Notes: generated by a model from the sequence alone, not told the origin. A stretch of DNA of 64,000 nucleotides from Dyella sp. BiH032 (GCF_031954525.1 NZ_CP134867.1:2480001-2544000); one strand, 5' to 3'. Shown: positions 10,115-19,828, numbered from the stretch's first letter. Made by a program: numbers and translations.

Positions 10115-11050
10115 TCAGCCGCCGCGGTCCAGCCACACTTCCAGTCCCTGGGCATTGAGTTCGATATCCATGCCCAGGATCTGCAGCAGTTCGTCGCGCG
10201 ACCCCTTCCAGCCATGGGCCGCCAGGCGCTCGGCGTAGAGGTCAGTGAGCGCCCACTTCAGCCATTCGTGGCGCTTGTCCTTCGGTTCGCCGCGCACCGC
10301 ATGAGCGAGGCTGGCCATCGCATTGATCTGCTCGTGCAGCCCCTTGGCCAGCCGCACAACGTCGCCGACGCCGCCGAAATGGGTGACGTACATAATCTCC
10401 GGCTCCAGCGCGACCAGGCGGCGGATCGAGTCGTGCAGCGCTTCCGGCTCGAACTGCACCGGCGTGCTGGTGGGCAGGGCGAACGGGCCGCGCGCCGCGT
10501 CGAACTCGCGATAGGAAAGGCCAAAGGTGTCGCCGGTGAAGCAGGACCGCGACTGTTCGTCATAGACGCACAGATGGTGTCTCGCGTGGCCGGGCGTATC
10601 GAGGCAGCGCAGCGGGCGCCCCTGCAGCCCGACCACGTGGCCTTCGGGCGCCTGCACGACACGTTCGGCGGGAATGGGGCGCAGGTGGCCGTAGGTCTTC
10701 TCCATGACCTCTTCCCCATAGACGGCCGTGGCGCCGGCCCAGAGCTGCGCGGGGTCGATCAGGTGCCGTGCGCCGCGGGGGTGCACTACCGCCTTCGCGT
10801 TAGGCAGGTGCGTAATCAGTTCGCCTGCGCCGCCAGCGTGGTCCAGGTGCACGTGGGTCAGGATCAGCCAGTCGACTTGTTCCGGCGCCAGGCCCGCTTC
10901 AGCCAGAGCATCCAGCAGGCGTGGGACGGCGAAAAAGGTACCGCAGTCGATGAAGGCGCCGCGTCCGTTCTCGACTACCAGGTAGGCCGCGTCGAAGCGG
11001 GGACGCACGAAGCCGGTGTCGATCGTGTGAATGCCCTGGGTGGGAGTCAT
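10115..11050 (-). CDS. MBL-fold metallohydrolase (glyoxalase II/lactonase-like)
   Basis: A 311-aa cytoplasmic metallo-beta-lactamase-fold hydrolase without signal peptide. Zinc motifs are THVHLDHAGG, the later GHARHHL, TGDTFG and a final THFGG. This set matches the glyoxalase-II/AHL-lactonase-like branch, not the beta-lactamases. The substrate is unknown; a thioester or lactone is likely. The chosen ATG at 11050 is preceded by a GAGG ribosome site; the frame stays open further upstream without better support. It converges with the B3 beta-lactamase gene, only nine bases apart, and the two are not close paralogues. Confidence 0.85.
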   Translation of the reverse strand: MTPTQGIHTIDTGFVRPRFDAAYLVVENGRGAFIDCGTFFAVPRLLDALAEAGLAPEQVDWLILTHVHLDHAGGAGELITHLPNAKAVVHPRGARHLIDPAQLWAGATAVYGEEVMEKTYGHLRPIPAERVVQAPEGHVVGLQGRPLRCLDTPGHARHHLCVYDEQSRSCFTGDTFGLSYREFDAARGPFALPTSTPVQFEPEALHDSIRRLVALEPEIMYVTHFGGVGDVVRLAKGLHEQINAMASLAHAVRGEPKDKRHEWLKWALTDLYAERLAAHGWKGSRDELLQILGMDIELNAQGLEVWLDRGG

Positions 11051-11161
11051 GTCCGCCTCATCGTGGAAACCCGGACGCGAGCGTAGCAAGGCCGCCGCGC
11101 CTCTTGTGCCGCGGCGCCGCAAAAGCTAGAGATGCGGCGTTCACTTCGCGGATGCGCTTCC

Positions 11162-11791
11162 ATGACCCATCTCCTGCTGCTGGTGCTCGACCTGCTCGGC
11201 ACCTTCGTTTTCGCGCTGAGCGGCGCGGTCACCGGCGTGCGCCGGCAGCTCGACCTGTTCGGCGTGCTGGTGCTGTCCTTCGCTGCCGGCAACGCGGGCG
11301 GCATCACCCGCGACCTGCTGATCGGCGCCACGCCGCCCGCGGCGATCGCGGACTGGCGGTATCTCGGCGTATCGGTACTGGCAGGCGTGATCACCTTCTA
11401 TCGCTACCCGGTGATCGACCGGCTCAAGCATCCGGTGCTCATGTCCGATGCCGCGGGCCTGGCCCTGTTCGCCGTGGCCGGTGCGCAGAAGGCGCTGGCG
11501 CATGGCCTGAACCCGCCCATGGCGGCCTTGCTGGGCATGCTCACCGGTGTGGGCGGCGGCATCCTGCGCGACGTGCTGGTCTCGGAGATTCCGGCCGTGC
11601 TGCGGGCCGACCTCTATGCCGTGGCGGCGCTGGCCGGCGCAAGCATCGTGGTGGCCGGCAGCCTGCTGCAGCTTCCGCCTACCGCTTCGACGCTGGCCGG
11701 CGCCGCGTTGTGCTTCGGCCTGCGCTTCATGGCGATCCGCTACGGCTGGCACCTGCCGCGTGCGATGGGCGCGCAGGAACCGCCGCGCTGA
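11162..11791 (+). CDS. TRIC/UPF0126 (YicG-like) membrane protein
   Basis: A 209-aa integral membrane protein with about six or seven hydrophobic segments and two internal repeats. Each repeat carries a glycine-rich motif followed by a basic residue pair: GNAGGITRDLLIG near residue 45 and GVGGGILRDVLVSEIP near 135. This doubled motif defines the UPF0126 family, bacterial relatives of trimeric intracellular cation channels. A role as a cation channel is inferred from the family. The internal ATG at 11162 is preferred to one 30 bases upstream because it starts directly at the first transmembrane helix. Confidence 0.88.
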   Translation: MTHLLLLVLDLLGTFVFALSGAVTGVRRQLDLFGVLVLSFAAGNAGGITRDLLIGATPPAAIADWRYLGVSVLAGVITFYRYPVIDRLKHPVLMSDAAGLALFAVAGAQKALAHGLNPPMAALLGMLTGVGGGILRDVLVSEIPAVLRADLYAVAALAGASIVVAGSLLQLPPTASTLAGAALCFGLRFMAIRYGWHLPRAMGAQEPPR

Positions 11792-11797
11792 CGGCGC

Positions 11798-12514
11798 TCA
11801 GGTGGCGTCGTGGAAGATGATGCCCAGCGTATGCCGCCGGCCCGAGCGCAGCTCGCTCACGCCGTGGCGCAGATTCACCCGGTAGCTGCCGCGGCTGCCC
11901 TGCACGGGGCGGTGGTGTACGGCGAAGATCACCGCGTCCCCTTGACCCAGGGGCACCACGTGGGGCCGCGATTGCATGCGAGGGCGCTGCTCGGTGAGCA
12001 CGAATTCGCCGCCGGTGAAGTCCTGACCGGGCGCGGAGAGCAGCACCGCGACCTGCAGCGGAAATACATGCTCGCCATACAGGTCCTGGTGCAGGCAGTT
12101 GTAGTCGCCCGCGCCATAGCGCAACAGCAGCGGCGTAGGACGCGACTGTCCGGCGTGGTGGCAGCGCTCCAGGAAATCGGCATGCGCGTCGGGATAGCGC
12201 ACGTCGACACCCATCGTCTGGTTCCATTGATTGGCGAGCGGCGCGAGCCGCGGATAAAGCGCTTCGCGCAACTCCGCGATCGGCGACGGCAGCGGATAGG
12301 CGAAGTACTGGTATTCGCCGCGACCGAAGCCATGCCGTGCCATGACGACCTTGCTGCGGAACAGCGCCGGCCGGTCGTACAGCGAAGCGATGCGTGCGCA
12401 GGCATCCGGTTCGAGCAGGCCCGGGAGCATGGTGTGGCCCTGCCGGTCGAGCTGCTGGAGCAGGCGCGGCCAGTCGAAGGTCTCCAGCGGCGCATGAGTC
12501 GGGGAAGGCGTCAT
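11798..12514 (-). CDS. 2OG-Fe(II) oxygenase, Oxygenase-NA family
   Basis: A 238-aa 2-oxoglutarate/Fe(II) dioxygenase. The iron ligands are visible as the H-x-D of CLHQDLYGEH and a later His in the RHGVS segment, and an Arg for 2-oxoglutarate follows. The sequence (YRVNLRHG, FTGGEFVLTEQRPR) matches the Oxygenase-NA group, which Pfam describes as acting on damaged DNA. It lies 17 bases downstream of an Ada-type repair gene on the same strand, so the two are almost certainly co-transcribed. That supports an alkylation-damage role, perhaps oxidative demethylation in the manner of AlkB. Biochemistry of this family is thin, so the exact reaction is inference. Confidence 0.8.
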   Translation of the reverse strand: MTPSPTHAPLETFDWPRLLQQLDRQGHTMLPGLLEPDACARIASLYDRPALFRSKVVMARHGFGRGEYQYFAYPLPSPIAELREALYPRLAPLANQWNQTMGVDVRYPDAHADFLERCHHAGQSRPTPLLLRYGAGDYNCLHQDLYGEHVFPLQVAVLLSAPGQDFTGGEFVLTEQRPRMQSRPHVVPLGQGDAVIFAVHHRPVQGSRGSYRVNLRHGVSELRSGRRHTLGIIFHDAT

Positions 12515-12531
12515 GGGGTGCAGGATAACGC

Positions 12532-13293
12532 TCACCCTCGGGTCTCCCGCGCGAGCAGTTCGCGCTTGCGCTCGACACCCCAGCGATAGCCGGAAAGCTC
12601 GCCGTCGCCACGGATCACCCGGTGGCACGGCACGACCACCGCCAGTGCGTTGGCGCCGCAAGCCTGCGCGACGGCGCGGGAGGCGTCCGGCATGCCGATG
12701 CGCAGGGCGATGTCCTTGTAGCTGGCGGTGCTGCCCGCGGGGATGTCACGCAGTGCATTCCACACTTTGCGTTGGAAAGGCGTTCCGCGCGGATCGAGCG
12801 TGGCGTCGAAACGGGCGCCGGGCTGTTCGACGAGTGCGGCAGCCTGGATGAGGATCGCGGCAAGCGCGCCATCGTCGCGCACGCGCTCGGCGTTCGGAAA
12901 ACGTCGGCCCAGGTCCGCTTCGAGCGCCTGGCTATCGTCGCCGAACAAAATGGCGCAGACACCGCGTTCGCCGGCCGCGGCCAGCAACGTGCCCAGGCGA
13001 GAGGGGCCCATGCCGAAGCGAAGGGTTTCGCGTACGGACGCTTCCCGTTCCGGATGGCAGCGGCGGCAGGGACGGAAGCCGGCACGTTCCGCGTCGGCAC
13101 GGGTGGCATGGAAGGCGACATTCTCCGCCTTGGGCGGCCGCGATGCGCAGGACGGTTTGCAGTACACCCCCGTGCTGCGCACCGAATACCAGAAGGTGCC
13201 GTCGGCGTGGCGATCGCGGCGGCGCAACTGCGCCCAGCGCGGATCGCGCAGGATGGCGTCGACGCGGTATTGGGTCTGCATGGTGGTGCTCAT
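12532..13293 (-). CDS. ada: Ada-type DNA methyltransferase lacking the AraC domain
   Basis: A 253-aa suicidal DNA-repair protein. Residues about 10-85 form the Ada N-terminal zinc domain, with Cys45, Cys49, Cys76 and Cys79 in the right spacing to bind zinc and accept a methyl group from phosphotriesters. Residues about 92-250 are the O6-methylguanine methyltransferase domain with the active-site motif PCHRV (Cys223). E. coli Ada has an AraC-type helix-turn-helix region of roughly 100 residues between these parts; here the zinc domain runs almost directly into the Ogt domain (RFGMGPSRLGTL). The protein should keep both repair activities but is unlikely to be the classical transcriptional activator. 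It heads a two-gene unit with the Oxygenase-NA gene. Confidence 0.9.
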   Translation of the reverse strand: MSTTMQTQYRVDAILRDPRWAQLRRRDRHADGTFWYSVRSTGVYCKPSCASRPPKAENVAFHATRADAERAGFRPCRRCHPEREASVRETLRFGMGPSRLGTLLAAAGERGVCAILFGDDSQALEADLGRRFPNAERVRDDGALAAILIQAAALVEQPGARFDATLDPRGTPFQRKVWNALRDIPAGSTASYKDIALRIGMPDASRAVAQACGANALAVVVPCHRVIRGDGELSGYRWGVERKRELLARETRG

Positions 13294-13467
13294 GGCCGGT
13301 CTCCTCGTGCGTGGGTGATGCCACCTTAGGCGCCGCGCGCATCGCGGACACTCCGGATCTTGCGCCTGGGATGTCGAAGGTCAGGGTGTCTTGGAGCCTA
13401 TTGTTCCGGCATGCCGCCTTTGGCCTGATAAAGCGGCGCATGACGCGCGACACGCGGGAGCGGGGCC

Positions 13468-14376
13468 ATGCTGGCCATCGAAACGAGGGGACTGACACGC
13501 CGCTTCGACGGCCGGCACGGAGTGGGGGAGCTGGCGCTGGAAGTGCCGGAGGGGAGCATCTACGGATTCCTCGGGCCCAACGGTGCGGGCAAGACCACCA
13601 CCATCCGGCTGTTGCTTGCATTGCTGCGCGGCGAAGCGGGCGAGATCCGCATCTTCGGCCAGCCGCTGTCGTGGGCGCGGCGCGCGCCCTTGCGCGACGT
13701 CGGCTCGATGGTGGAGACACCCTCGCTCTATGCGCACTTGTCTGGACGCGAGAATCTCGAAGTCACCCGGTTGCTGGTGGGCGAAGTGCCTGCGCGCATC
13801 GACGAGGTGCTGTCGCTGGTTGGCCTGGCTGCGGACGCGGAACGCCGTGTACGCGACTATTCGCTGGGCATGCGCCAGCGCCTGGGGATCGCGCTCGCGC
13901 TGTTGCGCCGGCCCCGCCTGTTGGTGCTGGACGAGCCGACCAACGGACTCGACCCGGCCGGCATCGTGGAATTCCGCGCGCTGCTGCACCGCCTGGCTGC
14001 CGAGCTGGGTATCACGGTATTTCTCAGCAGCCATCTGCTGACCGAGGTCGAGCACATCGCCAGCCATGTCGGCGTGCTGCACCAGGGGCGATTGCTGTTC
14101 CAGGGCACGCAAGAAGCGCTGCGCCTGCGCCATGGCGACCCGCTGACGATCCGCTGCGATGACGCGCGGGCGGTGTGCGACAGCCTGGCGGGGCTGGGCG
14201 AGCAGCCGCAGCAGCTGGCGGAAGATACTGTCAGCATTCCCGCGCCGCATGGCGCCGACCATGAGATCAACCGCTGGCTGGTCGAGCGCGGCCATGCCGT
14301 GCACGCTTTCGGGCGCCGGCCGCATTCGCTCGAAACATTGTTCTTCGAACTGACCGGACAAGGGGTGCAGGCATGA
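13468..14376 (+). CDS. ABC transporter ATP-binding protein (BcrA-like)
   Basis: A 302-aa nucleotide-binding subunit. Walker A is GPNGAGKTT near residue 37, the signature is YSLGMRQR and Walker B is LLVLDEPTNGLD, followed by the switch His in SSHLL. The overall form matches the bacitracin/lantibiotic-immunity type of ABC exporter ATPase, with a C-terminal regulatory tail of about 90 residues. It overlaps the permease gene that follows by ATGA. The likely function is export or membrane protection against a peptide antibiotic, but no substrate can be assigned. A TGATAAAG string at about 13427 could be the -10 of its promoter. Confidence 0.88.
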   Translation: MLAIETRGLTRRFDGRHGVGELALEVPEGSIYGFLGPNGAGKTTTIRLLLALLRGEAGEIRIFGQPLSWARRAPLRDVGSMVETPSLYAHLSGRENLEVTRLLVGEVPARIDEVLSLVGLAADAERRVRDYSLGMRQRLGIALALLRRPRLLVLDEPTNGLDPAGIVEFRALLHRLAAELGITVFLSSHLLTEVEHIASHVGVLHQGRLLFQGTQEALRLRHGDPLTIRCDDARAVCDSLAGLGEQPQQLAEDTVSIPAPHGADHEINRWLVERGHAVHAFGRRPHSLETLFFELTGQGVQA

Positions 14377-15134
14377 GCGCGTTGACGAGAGCGCTGCGCG
14401 CCGAGCGAGTCAAGCTGCGGCATACGCTGGCGGCGTGGCTGGTGCCGTTGGCGCCTGCGGTGATCATCCTGCTGGTCGTCGCGCAGTTCACCTTCGCCAC
14501 GGTGCATCGACCCAATGCACCCGACGCCGTCGACGTATGGAAGAGCTTCTGCCTGGGCATGTTCACGCTGTGGAACTTCCTCATGCTGCCCTTGTTCGTC
14601 ACCTTGCAGGCCGCGCTGCTGGCCGGCCTGGAGCATGGCGCCCAGCAATGGAAGCATCTCCTGGCCCTGCCGATGCCTCGCCAGACGCACTATGCCGCGA
14701 AGCTATGCGTGCTCGCCGCGATGACAGCGGTCTCGACGTTACTGCTCGCCGCGGCCACGCCGCTGGCCGGCTGGGTGGTGATGCAGGTGCAGCCCGGTTA
14801 TGGCTTGGCCGGTTCGCCACCATGGGCGTGGCTTGCCTGGCGGGCGCTGGCGAGCGTCGCCGCGGCCGGCGTGCTGATCGCCGTGCAAGAATGGGTCGCG
14901 CTGCGCTGGCAGAGTTTCACGGTGGCGGTGTCGGTCGGTATCGCCGGTACGGTAGCGGGCTTCCTGATCGGCCAATCGAAGAGCCTGGGACACTGGTTTC
15001 CGTGGTCGATGGCGGCGCAGGTATTCGCCGGCAACGGCGAGCATCTATGGTTCGTGGTAATCGCCGGCCTCGTCGCCGGCAGCGCCATGATGGCTTTCGC
15101 ACTGTGGGATTGCGCACGCCGGGAATACGCCTAG
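14373..15134 (+). CDS. ABC transporter permease (ABC-2 type)
   Basis: A 253-aa membrane subunit with six predicted transmembrane segments and the N-terminal RALRAERVKLRHT cytoplasmic start typical of the lantibiotic-immunity permease group. Its ATG overlaps the stop of the ATPase gene, so the two subunits are translationally coupled and should form a dimeric exporter. No accessory regulator or sensor kinase lies beside the pair. Confidence 0.85.
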   Translation: MSALTRALRAERVKLRHTLAAWLVPLAPAVIILLVVAQFTFATVHRPNAPDAVDVWKSFCLGMFTLWNFLMLPLFVTLQAALLAGLEHGAQQWKHLLALPMPRQTHYAAKLCVLAAMTAVSTLLLAAATPLAGWVVMQVQPGYGLAGSPPWAWLAWRALASVAAAGVLIAVQEWVALRWQSFTVAVSVGIAGTVAGFLIGQSKSLGHWFPWSMAAQVFAGNGEHLWFVVIAGLVAGSAMMAFALWDCARREYA

Positions 15135-15150
15135 GCGCAGCGTATGGCCT

Positions 15151-15181
15151 GAAAAGAAACGGCGCCGCAGTGCGGCGCCGT
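15151..15181 (-). terminator. Rho-independent terminator of the fad operon
   Basis: Two perfect 10-base arms, ACGGCGCCGC at 15159-15168 and GCGGCGCCGT at 15172-15181, are separated by a 3-base loop. Read leftward (minus strand) the hairpin is followed by TTTCTTTTC, so it terminates fadA transcription. It also lies just past the end of the convergent ABC permease gene. Confidence 0.8.
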
Positions 15182-15211
15182 CCTCGTATCACGCCATGTC
15201 ATGCGGCGTGG

Positions 15212-16417
<1,206 letters not shown>

Positions 16418-16496
16418 GGTCTTTTGCTCCGTGGCGTCGCGCGATGCGCGGCGACGCCGCATGGGATGGAAAGGGGCGTGGACGGAACCGCTCGCA

Positions 16497-18899
16497 TCAG
16501 TTGCGCAGCGGCTTGCCGGTCGTCATCGTGTGCGCGATGCGTGCCTGCGTCTTCTCCGTTTGCGCCAGTTCCACGAAGTGCTTGCGCTCCAGGTCCAGCA
16601 GCCACGCTTCGTCCACCAGCGAGCCGCGCTCGATCGCGCCGCCGCACAGCGTGTCGGCGATGCGGGTGGCGATCGCCACGTCGTGCTCGGAGGCGAAGTA
16701 GCCGGCCTGCAGGTTGGCGAGCGAGGCGCGGAACGTGGCGGTGCCGACGTCGCCGGCGACCGGGATGGTGCGCGCGGGCAACGGCGGGCGGTAGCCGCTC
16801 TCGGCCAGCGCGCGTGCCACCTGCTTGGCGACATAGAGCAGCTCGAAGGCGTTGAACACCACCACGTCGCTGTCGCGCAGCAGGCCTAGCTGCTTGGCTT
16901 CCAGCGCGCTGCCGGAGACCTTGGCCATCGCCACCGTCTCGAACACCTTCTTCAGCGCTTCGAACGGATCGGACGGGTTGGCCTGCGCCGCGCGGATCGC
17001 CAATTCGTGCAGCCCGCCGCCGGCCGGCAGCAGGCCGACCCCCGCTTCGACCAGGCCGATGTAGCTCTCCAGCGCCGCCACGGTGCGCGCCGAATGCATC
17101 TGGAATTCGCAGCCGCCGCCCAGGGCCAGTCCACGCACGGCCGAGACTACCGGCACCAGCGAGTGCTTGATGCGCATGCTGGTGCGCTGGAAGTTGGCGA
17201 CCATCTTTTCAAAGTCGTCGAGCTTGCCGGCCTGCAGCAGGCCCAGCGCGCCCTTCAGGTCCGCACCGGCGGAAAACGGCTCGCCGGTCTGCCAGATCAC
17301 CACGGCCTTGAGCTGTTGCTCGGCGATGTCCACCGCCTGCTGGATGCCGTCGAGCACCTGGTCGTTGACCGTATTCATCTTGGTCTTGAACGAGATGATG
17401 CCGACGCCGTCGTCGCCCAACGTCCACAGACGGACGCCATCGTTCTCCCACACCGTGGTGCCCTGGTCGAACTTCTCGCCCAGGATCGGATCGGGGAACA
17501 GCTGGCGCGCGTACACCGGGTGCTGCGAGCGCGGCTTGTCGGTGCCGGAGGCGGCCGAATACGAACCGTTCTTGCCGTGCACGCCGGCGCGGCCGTCCGT
17601 CACCCACTTGGGCAGCGGGGCCTTGCTCATGGCCTTGCCGGCGGCGATGTCTTCCTCGATCCACTTGGCCACCTGCTGCCAGCCGGCGGCCTGCCAGGTC
17701 TCGAACGGACCGAGCTTCCAGCCATAGCCCCAGCGGATGGCAAAGTCGACGTCGCGCGCGGTATCGGCGATGTCGGCCAGGTGATAGGCGGTGTAGTGGA
17801 ACAGGTCGCGGAAAGTGGCCCACAGGAACTGCGCCTGCGGATCGGTCGAGGCGCGCAACTTGGTGAATTTCTCGGCCGGGTCCTTGATGGCGAGGATAGC
17901 GGCCACTTCATCGGAAGCCTTCTGCTCCGAGGGGCGGTAGTCGCGCTTGGCCACGTCCAGCACCACGATGTCCTTGCCGGCCTTGCGGTAGAAGCCGGCG
18001 CCGGTCTTCTGGCCGAGCGCGCCCTGGTCGATCAGGCCCTGCAGCCAGACGGGCGCCTTGAAGTACTCGTGCCACGGATCGTCGGCCAGCGTGTCGGCCA
18101 TGGTCTTGATCACGTGCGCCATGGTGTCCAGGCCCACCACGTCGGCGGTGCGGTAGGTGGCGCTCTTCGGACGGCCGACAGCCGGGCCGGTGAGCGCGTC
18201 CACCACGTCGAAGCCCAGCTTGAACTGCTCGGTATGGTGCATGGTGGCCAGCATCGAGAACACGCCGATGCGGTTGCCGATGAAGTTCGGCGTGTCCTTA
18301 GCGTACACCACGCCCTTGCCCACGACCGTGGTGAGGAAGGCTTCGAGGCCCTCCAGCACCTTGGTCTCGGTGAGCTTGGTCGGGATCAGCTCGACCAGGT
18401 GCATATAGCGCGGCGGATTGAAGAAGTGCACGCCGGTGAAGCGATGGCGCATCTCTTCCGGCAGCGCTTCGGCCAGGCCGTTGATCGACAAGCCCGAGGT
18501 GTTGCTGGCCAGCACGGCGTGCGGTGCGACGTAGGGCGCGATCTTCTTGTAGAGGTCCAGCTTCCAGTCCATCCGTTCAGCGATCGCCTCGATCACCAGG
18601 TCGACGTCCTTGAGGTGCTCCAGGTCGTCGTCGTAGTTCGCCGGGATGATCGCGGCGGCGCGCGTGCCGTCGGCCAGCGGGGCAGGGGAGAGCTTCTTGA
18701 GGTTTTCGATCGCCTTGAGCGCAATGCCGCTCTTGGGACCTTCCTTGGCGGGCAGGTCGAACAGCACGGTCTCCACGTTGGCATTGGTCAGGTGCGCGGC
18801 GATCTGCGCGCCCATGACGCCGGCGCCGAGCACCGCGGCCTTGCGGATGCGCAGCGCGGACTGGGACGCGGCCGACTTTGATTCGGTTGGAGCGGTCAT
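16497..18899 (-). CDS. fadN: 3-hydroxyacyl-CoA dehydrogenase/enoyl-CoA hydratase (FadN type)
   Basis: An 800-aa bifunctional beta-oxidation protein with its domains in the order dehydrogenase first, hydratase second. The NAD-binding loop LGAGVMGAQIAAH is at residues 24-36, followed by the 3HCDH C-terminal domains with HFFNPPRYM, and the crotonase-like hydratase occupies about residues 480-700 (FSAGADLKG, ALGGGCE). This order matches Bacillus FadN and not E. coli FadB/FadJ, where the hydratase is N-terminal. It should form the beta-oxidation pair with the adjacent thiolase. The psrA-like regulator ends 74 bases upstream on the same strand. Confidence 0.92.
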   Translation of the reverse strand: MTAPTESKSAASQSALRIRKAAVLGAGVMGAQIAAHLTNANVETVLFDLPAKEGPKSGIALKAIENLKKLSPAPLADGTRAAAIIPANYDDDLEHLKDVDLVIEAIAERMDWKLDLYKKIAPYVAPHAVLASNTSGLSINGLAEALPEEMRHRFTGVHFFNPPRYMHLVELIPTKLTETKVLEGLEAFLTTVVGKGVVYAKDTPNFIGNRIGVFSMLATMHHTEQFKLGFDVVDALTGPAVGRPKSATYRTADVVGLDTMAHVIKTMADTLADDPWHEYFKAPVWLQGLIDQGALGQKTGAGFYRKAGKDIVVLDVAKRDYRPSEQKASDEVAAILAIKDPAEKFTKLRASTDPQAQFLWATFRDLFHYTAYHLADIADTARDVDFAIRWGYGWKLGPFETWQAAGWQQVAKWIEEDIAAGKAMSKAPLPKWVTDGRAGVHGKNGSYSAASGTDKPRSQHPVYARQLFPDPILGEKFDQGTTVWENDGVRLWTLGDDGVGIISFKTKMNTVNDQVLDGIQQAVDIAEQQLKAVVIWQTGEPFSAGADLKGALGLLQAGKLDDFEKMVANFQRTSMRIKHSLVPVVSAVRGLALGGGCEFQMHSARTVAALESYIGLVEAGVGLLPAGGGLHELAIRAAQANPSDPFEALKKVFETVAMAKVSGSALEAKQLGLLRDSDVVVFNAFELLYVAKQVARALAESGYRPPLPARTIPVAGDVGTATFRASLANLQAGYFASEHDVAIATRIADTLCGGAIERGSLVDEAWLLDLERKHFVELAQTEKTQARIAHTMTTGKPLRN

Positions 18900-18973
18900 T
18901 GGCTTCTCCGTAGTGCGGACACTTAGGGGGTGTTGAAACGGTAAGGAGGCCTTTGCCGGCCTCCTCGAAGGAA

Positions 18974-19591
18974 TCAGGGGGCGTTGAGGCCGGCCGCCGC
19001 GAAGCGGATCAGGTGCTCGGCCGTCTGCTCACGATGCATGCGCTCGGTGACATCGCTTTTGCGCTGGATCATGCCGAAGCCCGACATGGCGTGGGTCAGC
19101 GCGCCGGTGACCAGGTCCACGCGCCAGTACAGCTCCTCCTTGCTGAGCCGCGGCAGCAGGCGCGCGAACTCGGCGGTGAACTGGCGCATGACGTGGCCGT
19201 AGTTCTCGGACAGGAACTTGCGGAGGGTGTCGTCGTGCTCGGCGAATGCCCGCGCCAGCACACGCATGAAGAGCGAGCCGCTGCCCTCGTGGGACAGCTC
19301 CAGCGCCGGCTTGATGAAGGCCGCCAGGACGTCTTCCAGGGTAGTCTCCGGCTGGCCGGCGATGCGGGACAGGGCGGCCATGCGGTGGCCGTTGAGCTGG
19401 TCCAGGCGGCGGCGGAAGACCTCCTCGATCAGGCGGTCCTTGGAGCCGAAGTGGTAGTTGACGGCCGCCAGGTTGACTCCTGCGGCGGCGGTCAGCTGGC
19501 GCAGGGAGGCGCCGTCGAAACCGTGCCGGGCGAACAGCGCCTCGGCGGCGGCGAGGATGCGTTCCTTGGTCGAATGCGGCGAGGTCTGCAA
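18974..19591 (-). CDS. psrA: TetR-family fatty-acid regulator PsrA
   Basis: A 205-aa TetR repressor. The DNA-binding helix region ASLRQLTAAAGVNLAAVNYH and the following FGSKDRLI are nearly the signature of Pseudomonas PsrA. The ligand domain also follows PsrA closely (LFMRVLARAF, LYWRVDLVTGAL, MSG). PsrA represses beta-oxidation genes until long-chain fatty acid or acyl-CoA binds. The neighbouring fadN-fadA genes fit that role exactly. I choose a TTG start at 19591 because an AGGGGA lies eight bases upstream and the N-terminus then has the normal PsrA length. The open frame reaching 19708 would run across both operators and the promoter, so it is unlikely. Confidence 0.85.
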   Translation of the reverse strand: MQTSPHSTKERILAAAEALFARHGFDGASLRQLTAAAGVNLAAVNYHFGSKDRLIEEVFRRRLDQLNGHRMAALSRIAGQPETTLEDVLAAFIKPALELSHEGSGSLFMRVLARAFAEHDDTLRKFLSENYGHVMRQFTAEFARLLPRLSKEELYWRVDLVTGALTHAMSGFGMIQRKSDVTERMHREQTAEHLIRFAAAGLNAP

Positions 19592-19624
19592 GCGGGCGAT
19601 CCCCTGGTGGGCGCAGGCACGAAT

Positions 19625-19638
19625 CAAACGATCGTTTG
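19625..19638. promoter_or_regulatory. PsrA operator, site 1
   Basis: CAAACGATCGTTTG is a perfect palindrome and an exact match to the published PsrA motif (G/C)AAAC-N2-4-GTTT(G/C). It abuts the proposed -10 of the leftward psrA promoter and covers the expected transcription start, so bound repressor would block initiation. Confidence 0.85.
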
Positions 19639-19668
19639 AGCATACGGGGGACAAATCCCTGGAGTCAA
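19639..19668 (-). promoter_or_regulatory. psrA-fadNA promoter
   Basis: On the minus strand TTGACT (19668 to 19663) and TATGCT (19644 to 19639) are separated by 18 bases. They match the sigma-70 hexamers at five of six and four of six positions. The expected start is near 19632, giving a short leader before the psrA TTG codon at 19591. Both hexamers are bracketed by the two PsrA palindromes. Confidence 0.7.
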
Positions 19669-19679
19669 ACGATCGTTTG
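19666..19679. promoter_or_regulatory. PsrA operator, site 2
   Basis: A second identical CAAACGATCGTTTG palindrome, centred 41 bases from the first, which is close to four helical turns. It overlaps the proposed -35 hexamer. It also lies about 150 bases upstream of ndk on the other strand, so an effect on ndk is possible but unsupported. Confidence 0.85.
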
Positions 19680-19828
19680 CAACGCCCCCGCCCCGGCTTG
19701 CGTCTCAATGAGAATCTGTCAGACTTTCATGAGCTAAATCCGCTAAACGTCACTGGATTTGGCCTAACTTCCCTGGCACGACGCCAGACCGCCCACTCAG
19801 ATACCAGTTTTTCCGGAGCAGACTACTC

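Noticed and set aside
19592..19708. N-terminal extension of the PsrA-like protein from a TTG at 19708
   Set aside because: It would place both operators and the promoter inside the coding region and add residues with no counterpart in PsrA.
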